A stretch of DNA of 64,000 nucleotides from Candidatus Zixiibacteriota bacterium. GTDB taxonomy: Bacteria > Zixibacteria > MSB-5A5 > DSPP01. This document shows positions 9,401 to 15,651 of the stretch, in pieces. Under the pieces are notes generated by a model, which saw nothing but the letters and a program-made list of their open reading frames with translations, had not been told where the DNA came from and searched no databases. The stretch covers positions 61,470-125,469 of the forward strand of contig JAKEHY010000001.1 in assembly GCA_022614805.1 (NCBI GenBank), given 5' to 3'. The translations under genes and the position numbers were made by a program. How positions within the stretch are numbered: the stretch's first letter is position 1; the number at the start of each line of letters is the position of its first letter.

Positions 9401-9711
9401 GCGCTTGGCGAACCCGGCCCGGCCTCCGGCAATGAGCGTAGTTGATAACGTGGTAATAAATCAAGGGATAGAATTCGGGTTCTGCCTGACCCCCCGCCCG
9501 AAAAACCCGCGTAGCTGCTCGAGATGAAACCCGACTCGTAGTCAAAAAGAAAATTTGTCGTTCTTCGGGCGGAGAGAGGGTTTTGCGATTCCTCTTGAAA
9601 ATAAAGGGACCTATACTCTTGCTGGTCAAAAAAACGGAACGATGCGGCCGCCGGGTCAAAAAAGACAAGCGCCAGCCCGGACGAAAGAATGCCCCGTGCA
9701 GCAGCCTTCAT
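6457..9711 (-). CDS. Large outer-membrane beta-barrel protein with SprA-like motifs
   Basis: 1084 residues from the ATG at 9711, five bases past the stop of the upstream gene, opening a signal peptide (GILSSGLALVFFDPAAAS). Almost the whole chain is alternating amphipathic beta-strand with aromatic girdles, ending in Phe (HLSYLF), as barrels do. Around residue 300 a module reads VYLDGELLNSGREADYEVDY then ERGSLTFTPRRAISGFSRIR, resembling the repeated strand module of the T9SS translocon SprA. Around 420-480 there are repeats of the form Y-V/L-G-x-G-x-G-x-Y (YRYVGQGAGDF, YRYLGGGIYEYVGKGRGAY). SprA itself is over 2000 residues, so this is at best a shortened relative or a different barrel. The position between the propeller gene and Omp85 in the porU operon suggests a translocon or anchor role. 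Confidence 0.65.
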   Translation of the reverse strand: MKAAARGILSSGLALVFFDPAAASFRFFDQQEYRSLYFQEESQNPLSARRTTNFLFDYESGFISSSYAGFSGGGSGRTRILSLDLLPRYQLRSLPEAGPGSPSAALIPSAAAPLKNKRAGFKREEFFISGQKSFGLTYSPAGDAEFSQSLSLALKGKLSERVGFSANLSDRNLPSGTGNFSKRLEQFDQIGFGFNFPQGNLSLGDVFFKGNTGRFLNFERKISGLGMAVHTPRESLAVGLGSGPGEFGTAELAGQEGKQGPYYFASGRNFVVPGREKVYLDGELLNSGREADYEVDYERGSLTFTPRRAISGFSRIRVEYEFQNGPYAKNILAAHSAALLAGGTIRLRAGYLTARDRMDAPVLSGLSAEEKERLAAAGSDSSTAVREGAVFVGQGKGSYAAFLDSSGSRQYRYVGQGAGDFAVSFSLARRGSGDYRYLGGGIYEYVGKGRGAYLPVLYLPMPSSDRGTSLGLEFGPRNFLGFVEAAFSEANPNLFSRRPGNKTDGSAVVGGLRWQSSETPAVKVEGRLRKREAGFQYLGRRDENEAAYRWNLLPGEENQTQTQGELSMAVNGGWLQSRFNLGGLALADGRQNGLGESEVSLSPFGWLTLESRTEAGRSNRQSGHYRTKNSATGRWGSFAVTSSVEREKGNPFLGRNLEIRQRWGEKIEYKTYFLETSFGNRAGYPNEESATSGASGWGVVSRFVQMRLGSSPVRVGEKFSTEGMVGWRRTDERGRDFGKGYLFLKSNYLDGGKRLVFLHELSPVEAPSEVYSYADVGAGNGSYRYENGGYVSDPYGNFTLVSEPAGETLAVYRVRQNWEMGWEPYHRFGTTAGFWSQVSCRASFSFDGDFTRPKERTAILPVLGLSESRRHELEFRQTVAYSPETRKSRWELLWQERNSRRSYLSTAAGSASFYAGSGRNERKLDFAVSFYGEKLTQNYALGYLQKNSSLGFWSPFKIRGVGFKSEWLYAFNRTVSFSLGGRLYRDKEQITGKPSLLAGSSPKLILSFPGRGRAEAGVGLTRVFDEPASFEQAEGNLKGANLDYSLNLEYRIGPKLSATGSFLGTQRPRLGASQRASTHLSYLF

Positions 9712-9715
9712 CGCT

Positions 9716-10675
9716 TCATTCCCGCATTCCCCCCCCTGCCGTAACGGTATCGGACTCGGAAGAGACGAGCCGAAAGACGGCAATTCTCCAGGGAGCCGCT
9801 AACAGAAAATAAATTTTATCCTGGGCGACCTGAAACTGGACGTTTTTTTCAAGTTCCGGGTCCAGCTCGGTCATCTTCCAATTCAACAAAAAAACGCCGG
9901 TCGAGTCCAGCAAGGCCATCTCCTTGCGGGTGCGGTAGAAAACAAAAACCTTCTCCCCTATGACCGCTACCTCCGCCCCTTTTTCTGCCGGCCACGCCTT
10001 CAGCAGATTACCGTACCGGTCCAGAATCTTTAACCGCCCTAAACCATCAGTGGCCAAAAGCCTCGAACCGGACATTTCGGACAGGGAAAGATAACGGGCC
10101 GCCGAACCTTCGCCTGCCGGCTTGAGCGAAAAGTATTTCCCGGCCGGCTCCAGCTTCCAGAAATTCGGTCTGCTTTCGCCAATTATTAAAAATTTCCCCC
10201 ACGAAACGGCGGCAAAATCATAAACCCGTTCCAGTTCGCCGCCGTTCTGCAGGGGGCTTTTGCCAAGCAAATCGAGTGCCGCATCGAAGCGATGCAAAAA
10301 ACCTTGCCCGCCGTCTAAAATCAAAATGTCCCCTTCAGGGCCAATGCCGAATCCCGTGCGAAAGTGGGACAAAGAACTTCCAACCGGAACGGACCGCAAA
10401 AATTTTCCGCCCGGGCCAAATCGGTAAAGCCTTCCCGCATCGTAATTGATAAAGTAAAAATGGCCGTTCGGCCCTACGCGGAAGTCCAGCCGGTCGCCGG
10501 TTCGGGTTTCTTCGGCCGGATGGTCTTGGCCAAAGTCGCAGTATAGGACGCCAAGCTTTTCAAGCCGGTAGAGCGCCTCGCTCGTATCAGTTTGTCCGTG
10601 GGAGGCCGGGCCGGAGAGAAAAAACAAAATTATTCCGATTACCCCCCCTTTCGCCGGAGGAGACAGCCGAATCAT
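9716..10675 (-). CDS. Secreted beta-propeller (NHL/six-bladed type) protein
   Basis: 319 residues from the ATG at 10675, two bases from the end of the upstream gene; the signal peptide IGIILFFLSGPASHGQ follows. The chain shows propeller-like repeats, each with a blade of the kind GPNGHFYFINYDAGRLYRFG, GPEGDILILDGGQGFLHRFD and KFLIIGESRPNFWKLEPAGK. It probably folds into a six-bladed propeller in the periplasm or at the surface. No catalytic residues stand out, so a protein- or glycan-binding role is the usual expectation. It is embedded in the porU operon between a DUF5683-like protein and the SprA-like barrel. Known T9SS accessory proteins include propeller domains (PorW/PorE type), but identity with one of them cannot be claimed here. 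Confidence 0.65.
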   Translation of the reverse strand: MIRLSPPAKGGVIGIILFFLSGPASHGQTDTSEALYRLEKLGVLYCDFGQDHPAEETRTGDRLDFRVGPNGHFYFINYDAGRLYRFGPGGKFLRSVPVGSSLSHFRTGFGIGPEGDILILDGGQGFLHRFDAALDLLGKSPLQNGGELERVYDFAAVSWGKFLIIGESRPNFWKLEPAGKYFSLKPAGEGSAARYLSLSEMSGSRLLATDGLGRLKILDRYGNLLKAWPAEKGAEVAVIGEKVFVFYRTRKEMALLDSTGVFLLNWKMTELDPELEKNVQFQVAQDKIYFLLAAPWRIAVFRLVSSESDTVTAGGGMRE

Positions 10676-10676
10676 C

Positions 10677-11441
10677 TTAAAAAGTGTGCGAGAAAACCAG
10701 CCGCCCCCCCGAACCGGACGGCTCAAAGAATACTTCCAACTCACCAGTAGACGCTTTTGCATTCATCTTTTTCGAAAGGCGATAGGCATCCGCCGCTGCC
10801 ACCAGCCGCTCTACCCCCAAAAGTGCCAGGGTGAAAATGGCCCTGCGGTGGGCCGTCTTGCTGGAATTTCGCAGGTTCCGGTAGCGGTTCCTCGAATCCG
10901 GCGAATCCCACTGCCAGTTGTAAAAGGCGTTCTCCGGATAAAAGGGATTGTCCAGGTTGGTGACCCGCCCGATTCTGTTGTATTCGTCCCGGTTTTCGTA
11001 GAACGTCAAACTCCGCCAGAACTGCTCATCCTTGCCGGCCGGGTCCACCCCGGCGCGGGCGACGGCAAAATTCCGGTAATCGCTTTCCCGCTGGTTGGAA
11101 AACCACAAAAATGCGGCAAAGCTGGCCCATCCGGCCGCCTCCATCCCAAAAAAGAGCCTGGCGCGGTCCCGCCGGCCCAGATACCAGTGTCCGGTCCCCG
11201 GCACCAGAACCGAAAGCCCCACCGCCTTGAGGGTTGAAACTTTCTTTTTCTCCCCCGGCTCAAGCACGGGCGATTCCGGCTCGTCCGGCGAAAAGCTCTG
11301 GTTTGCCGATAGCGAGCGGTACTTTCCCATTTGCGCAAGCAGGCTCGCTTCGCCGGAAAAAAACGGACGCTCCTGGTTGGCAAAAGAAGACGAAACACCC
11401 CAAATGAGGCCAAAAAATAAGAAGAAAAGAACCCGCTTCAT
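10677..11441 (-). CDS. DUF5683-like secreted or membrane protein, paralogue A
   Basis: 254 residues from the ATG at 11441, two bases from the stop of its paralogue, opening the signal peptide VLFFLFFGLIWGVSSSFANQ. A hydrophobic segment VGLSVLVPGTGHWYLGRRDR then FFGMEAAGWASFAAFLWF matches the DUF5683 pattern: a Pro-Gly-x-Gly turn, then a Tyr-Leu-Gly-Arg, then a membrane helix. The middle holds a long Asn/Arg/Tyr-rich segment with the spacing YNRIGRVTNLDNPFYPENAF. The C-terminus is beta-like and may contact the outer membrane. The neighbour at 11443-12318 has the same architecture, so they arose by duplication. The function of the family is not established; the operon context points to outer-membrane biogenesis. 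Confidence 0.6.
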   Translation of the reverse strand: MKRVLFFLFFGLIWGVSSSFANQERPFFSGEASLLAQMGKYRSLSANQSFSPDEPESPVLEPGEKKKVSTLKAVGLSVLVPGTGHWYLGRRDRARLFFGMEAAGWASFAAFLWFSNQRESDYRNFAVARAGVDPAGKDEQFWRSLTFYENRDEYNRIGRVTNLDNPFYPENAFYNWQWDSPDSRNRYRNLRNSSKTAHRRAIFTLALLGVERLVAAADAYRLSKKMNAKASTGELEVFFEPSGSGGRLVFSHTF

Positions 11442-11442
11442 T

Positions 11443-12318
11443 TCAAAACCGGTACGTGGCCGAAAGCTTGGGCATCCGCGCCCCATTGTAGCGCACCATC
11501 CGCAGGCCAAGCTCGATTTCTTTCCCCTTGCCGACTTTTTTGTTGTACCGCTGCGCCCCCAAAGCCGCATCCACCGCTGCCGCCAGCCGGTCGGCCAGCG
11601 AAAAGACCAGACCTATTTTCGATTTGGAAAAGGAGCTGTTGGCATCCGCGCGCATATCCAAATAGATTCGGCGGTTAGCCAAGGCATCCCACCCGGCAAA
11701 AAACTGGTCGTACTTGCCGATGTTTTCATAGTATTCAAAGTTTTTCTCTAAAGGTCCCCCCTTACTGGCGGGAACATGATGGCTTAATAAAAAACCCTCC
11801 GGTATTTCCAGATCAACCTCAGAGTCGTGGCGCGAGTAAGGGGTTACCGCAGGGTCATAGTCCGAACCGGAGCTTATCCCCAACGTATCCCGCAAAAAAC
11901 TGAAATACCCCGTGGTATTCCAGTGGGCATCCGCATAGGCCCGGTACTCATCTTCCCGCTTATGCCCTTGGCTGCGAAACCCAAAGTAGGTCGCCCAGCC
12001 GGCCACGTCCACCAAAAAGAACGGAACGGCGCGCAGCTTGTCCCCGACGTAAAATTGCCCGGCTCCCGGCACCAAAAGCGAAAGCGCCGCCGCCTTGGCT
12101 ACCGACCGCTGTTTCGGCCCCCTCTCTTTTTCACCGGGCAAAAGCTCCTGGACGGAATCGGCGGCAACGGGCGAAAAGGCCAAGCGGCCGTATAGAATCT
12201 GCTGCCGGTAAAGCTGCTCCACGCTCGCCGTTGTTGTTTTTGCAAATAGCAATTCGGGCGGCAATGGAAAAATGGCCAATCCAAACAGTACTGAAACTCG
12301 AAAACCCGTTTTATTCAT
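11443..12318 (-). CDS. DUF5683-like secreted or membrane protein, paralogue B
   Basis: 291 residues from the ATG at 12318, preceded by AAAGGA at good spacing. A signal peptide (VSVLFGLAIFPLPPELLFAK) is followed by the same core as its neighbour: AAALSLLVPGAGQFYVGDKL then FFLVDVAGWATYFGF, that is the PGxGxxYxG turn before a membrane helix. The region after it (EDEYRAYADAHWNTTGYFSF) parallels the RESDYRNFAVARAGVDPAGK stretch of paralogue A. It is 37 residues longer than A. Both C-termini end in beta-strands. It follows the M6 protease gene after 29 bases, so it belongs to the porU operon. Function unknown. Confidence 0.6.
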   Translation of the reverse strand: MNKTGFRVSVLFGLAIFPLPPELLFAKTTTASVEQLYRQQILYGRLAFSPVAADSVQELLPGEKERGPKQRSVAKAAALSLLVPGAGQFYVGDKLRAVPFFLVDVAGWATYFGFRSQGHKREDEYRAYADAHWNTTGYFSFLRDTLGISSGSDYDPAVTPYSRHDSEVDLEIPEGFLLSHHVPASKGGPLEKNFEYYENIGKYDQFFAGWDALANRRIYLDMRADANSSFSKSKIGLVFSLADRLAAAVDAALGAQRYNKKVGKGKEIELGLRMVRYNGARMPKLSATYRF

Positions 12319-12347
12319 CCTTTTCCTTTCCGCATCACGTGAAGACC

Positions 12348-15300
12348 CTATTTTACCACCGCCACCTTGCAAAACACAACCTCTTTTTTCCCGGAGGCAT
12401 TGACTTCCAACCGGCAAAGATAGACTCCCGCGGCAAAGCCGGAACAATCCAGTTGATACTCATTATCGTTCCCCACCTCGGCCGGAAGGGACTCCGGTTC
12501 TTTTATCCGGTTGCCGGCCATATCGTACACGGTCAAACTTGCCGTCGCCGGCGCTGACAGCCGGTAGCGCAAAGCCGTCCTTCCCCCCAAAACCGGATTG
12601 GGATAGTTGTAAAAAGATTTCTCCGCCACCAGAGTTCCCACACCCGGCCCCGGAAGATTGGTTTTCGGCAAGAAATTCGTCCCGGCAAAATCGTGCCCCG
12701 CCTGCCGCCAGGCCAGAGAGTCGAAGCCAAACCCGGCCACGCTGTAGCCGTATATGAAACCGTCAACGTCCCGGGCGAATATTTTTCCGTTGCTCGCCAC
12801 GGCCGGCGCAGCCTCGATACCGGCTCCCGTTCCAAGAATAAAAGAGGCCTCCCGTTCCAAAGTTTTCGGAAAATACAGATTACCCGTCGGCACGGCGCAA
12901 AGTAAGTCTTTGCCGGCTTCTCGAAGCACCCGATTGGCCAAAAGCGGAACGGCCCCGCTGTCAACTCTCTGCCGGTCTATGCTTTTGGGAAAATCGGTTG
13001 CCAAAACTCCGTTGGTCTGGTAAGCTGCAATTTGATTATTATAAGCCAGAACAATCACCGGCTGCCCGGTCGTGGCGCTGTGACTCCATATCGGCCGGGG
13101 CAAGTCCACAGAATCTACGGCTCCCAAATTGACCGGGAACCCGGAAACCATATTTCTGTTTCCATCCAAAAGATAAAGTTTAAGATAAAGCTTCTTTTTA
13201 CCCGCCCCGTCACGCGTTGTGTCGCCCGTCGTGAAAGCAAGCCACAACCCGCTGTCGCTTTCAGCCAAAACGGGAGCGGAAATGGTATCGGAGGCAAATC
13301 CTTTCGGCCAGTCCGGAACGGTGTCAATGCTCCGGTAAACAAAAACCGAATCGTTCCGGTCCGTGGTGATGAAGAGATTGCCGGAGGAATCTAAAGCCGC
13401 CCCGATGACCGAGCCTTGAAATTGATTTGAATCGCGACGCGCCCCCGACCCGGAAATTAAAAACCCTTTTCCCGAGGAAGTTCCGGCAAAAATTACAGGA
13501 CTGGTAATTGTATCAATTTTCCCGACGAGCATTGCCGTAACGGGCGAGGAATCCAGGTCGATGGGAAAACCGGCCAACAGGTCGGCCAAACCGACGGGAT
13601 CGCCATCCTCGTCAAAAGAGTTGAAGGCAAAAATCCGGCCGTTGCCCGTACCGGCGACAACTTCCAGTTCGCCTATCCCGTTCAAATCTCCGCCCGCCGG
13701 ACCGGCGGTGAAGAATTCATTGAAGCCCCCGGGCGTAAACGAGGGATTCGTCGTCCCAAAAACGGCCAATGGAAAAAACCGGTCAGTCCCTTCCTTGTCA
13801 AAAGCCGGTTTAACCCCCTGAATCACGTTGGGAATAAATTTCGACCCGGTCTGTTTCCAAACCAGAAGAAACGGTCCGGAAAATGTTAGAATTTCCTCCT
13901 CCGTATCCCTGTCCAAGTCCCCCATAATTACCGGCCAATCCAGCGAAGACAAACCCGTAAACTGCGGCCAGCCGGCTAAAAGGTAATCCGAGGAAACCGA
14001 GAAGCTCATCAGGGTATCCGGCGGGCCAATGCCGGTTACGGAAATTCCCGTCTGGCCGCCGAACTTGCTTCGGGAAGATGGGTTGGAGGTGGGCGTAAGG
14101 GCGGTGTTGTTCGGCGCCCAATACATATCTTCTGCAAAGCCGAAAGTGCCCGTATAATAGTTGCCCCCAAAATCGACAAAACCGTCCGCTTCCTTCAGCT
14201 CCAAAAACCGCCGCTCCGGATAAACGTTTACGGTATTGCAAGAATAGTTGCTGAACAGATTTCCCTGCTCGTCTGCACAGCCCGGCAGCAAAGCCACGGC
14301 CTCATCGACGTGCCAGATGAGAATGCCGGAACCGGGTAAAAGTAAATCGTACTCGAACGTGAAGACCGAACTGTCGATTGTCACCTGCCGGCCCGGGCCC
14401 AAAACAACGTAAGTGGTCGAATCAATCTTCAAAGCAGGCGGAGATGCATCCAACTCAACGGCGCGGCTCTCAAGAAGAAAATATTCCTGCTCGGAAATCG
14501 GGACCTTTACTACTTCCGTCCCCGACCGTTGCAGTTCCGCGGCAAAAAGCGACGGGTTGGCCGGCCCTCGGGTCACGACTACCGTATCTAAAAACCCCAA
14601 AAAAGCTCTTGACCAGGCGTCCGGATAAACGGGCAACAAACTGGAGGCCAAAACAATCCGCCCGCCTTCAGGCCGGAAATCCAACTCCACGGCCACGTCC
14701 GCGCCGTTGTTGTCCATCATGGAAAAGTCCCCCACCTGCGTCACGAGCGTCTGGGTGTTGTAAATATCCACCAGTCCCAGTTGATGCCCGAACTCGTGCG
14801 CCAAGGTGGCGTTCAGGCCCACGATACGGTTGTCCTGCGAGGGGGATTCCGGCACAACCAATCCTTCCCGCACCACGCTTTGGCCCGTATCGACCAAAAC
14901 GGAATCCCCCAAAAACAGAAAACCGGTGAAAAAGTCGTTGGGACTGTTGAAAAAAATGTCATCCTGGCGGCTGCTGCCGGCGTGAAAAAGCACAATTGAC
15001 TGATAATTCTTGAAATGAATCTCCGGCGAAACCACATCGGCCAACTGAATGGCGTCCTTGAAAAAGCGGGAAATCTGAACGATAACGCCGGAATCGGCAT
15101 ATGGACCGCCGCTTCCGTAGTAAGCCTGCGTTACTGGCAGTTGATACGCGGCCGCATCGGTCGGCGGCCAAACCTCCCCAATCAGCTTCAATTTTCCGTT
15201 CGAAACGGCCTGATAGAACCGGTCCAAAGCTTGAAGATGGCTCTCAAAATATTTCTTGGTGTGCGGGGCCGGGTCCACCAGATGTCCCTCTTGGGCCAAG

Positions 15301-15644
15301 AATTCCGTCTGCGTCCGGCGGTCGAAAACCCCCAGGCCGGTGGTGGTAGGGTCATCCGGCACTTCCTGCTGAAACTCAACCCGGAGGGCCAAAATCTTTA
15401 AAGTTTCCGGGGTGGCGGCAGTCGTCCCCAGTCTGGGATACGGCAGTCCGAGCGGGCTCGGCCGCGAAAGTTTCAAAAGATTTTTTTGCGAAACGCCGCT
15501 TTTGAACTCCGGGACGGCCGCCGGAGCGGGCCGTTCGACTTTTACTTTCTTGACGGGCCAATCCGTTCCCGAAGCAGTCGAAAAGAGCCAAAGCCAGCCG
15601 GCTCCCAAAACAAACCGGCCGGCCTTTAAAAAACGCCCCCCCAT
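12348..15644 (-). CDS. Secreted M6-type zinc metalloprotease with T9SS C-terminal sorting domain
   Basis: 1098 residues from the ATG at 15644; a TTG 21 bases upstream, overlapping porV, is an alternative. An N-terminal hydrophobic stretch LGAGWLWLFSTASG is a signal peptide. The protease domain carries the zinc motif HEFGHQLGLVD (first His about residue 283), where HExxHxxGxxD is the M6/immune inhibitor A signature. A region of FG-GAP/propeller-like repeats follows (about 560-960). The end is a sorting domain: YNYPNPVLGGRTALRY through KEVVFCKVAVVK. It is thus a predicted T9SS cargo encoded inside the operon of its own sortase. It may process surface proteins, or simply be a nutrient protease. 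Confidence is high for the class, lower for the substrate. Confidence 0.85.
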   Translation of the reverse strand: MGGRFLKAGRFVLGAGWLWLFSTASGTDWPVKKVKVERPAPAAVPEFKSGVSQKNLLKLSRPSPLGLPYPRLGTTAATPETLKILALRVEFQQEVPDDPTTTGLGVFDRRTQTEFLAQEGHLVDPAPHTKKYFESHLQALDRFYQAVSNGKLKLIGEVWPPTDAAAYQLPVTQAYYGSGGPYADSGVIVQISRFFKDAIQLADVVSPEIHFKNYQSIVLFHAGSSRQDDIFFNSPNDFFTGFLFLGDSVLVDTGQSVVREGLVVPESPSQDNRIVGLNATLAHEFGHQLGLVDIYNTQTLVTQVGDFSMMDNNGADVAVELDFRPEGGRIVLASSLLPVYPDAWSRAFLGFLDTVVVTRGPANPSLFAAELQRSGTEVVKVPISEQEYFLLESRAVELDASPPALKIDSTTYVVLGPGRQVTIDSSVFTFEYDLLLPGSGILIWHVDEAVALLPGCADEQGNLFSNYSCNTVNVYPERRFLELKEADGFVDFGGNYYTGTFGFAEDMYWAPNNTALTPTSNPSSRSKFGGQTGISVTGIGPPDTLMSFSVSSDYLLAGWPQFTGLSSLDWPVIMGDLDRDTEEEILTFSGPFLLVWKQTGSKFIPNVIQGVKPAFDKEGTDRFFPLAVFGTTNPSFTPGGFNEFFTAGPAGGDLNGIGELEVVAGTGNGRIFAFNSFDEDGDPVGLADLLAGFPIDLDSSPVTAMLVGKIDTITSPVIFAGTSSGKGFLISGSGARRDSNQFQGSVIGAALDSSGNLFITTDRNDSVFVYRSIDTVPDWPKGFASDTISAPVLAESDSGLWLAFTTGDTTRDGAGKKKLYLKLYLLDGNRNMVSGFPVNLGAVDSVDLPRPIWSHSATTGQPVIVLAYNNQIAAYQTNGVLATDFPKSIDRQRVDSGAVPLLANRVLREAGKDLLCAVPTGNLYFPKTLEREASFILGTGAGIEAAPAVASNGKIFARDVDGFIYGYSVAGFGFDSLAWRQAGHDFAGTNFLPKTNLPGPGVGTLVAEKSFYNYPNPVLGGRTALRYRLSAPATASLTVYDMAGNRIKEPESLPAEVGNDNEYQLDCSGFAAGVYLCRLEVNASGKKEVVFCKVAVVK

Positions 15645-15651
15645 ACTCCCG

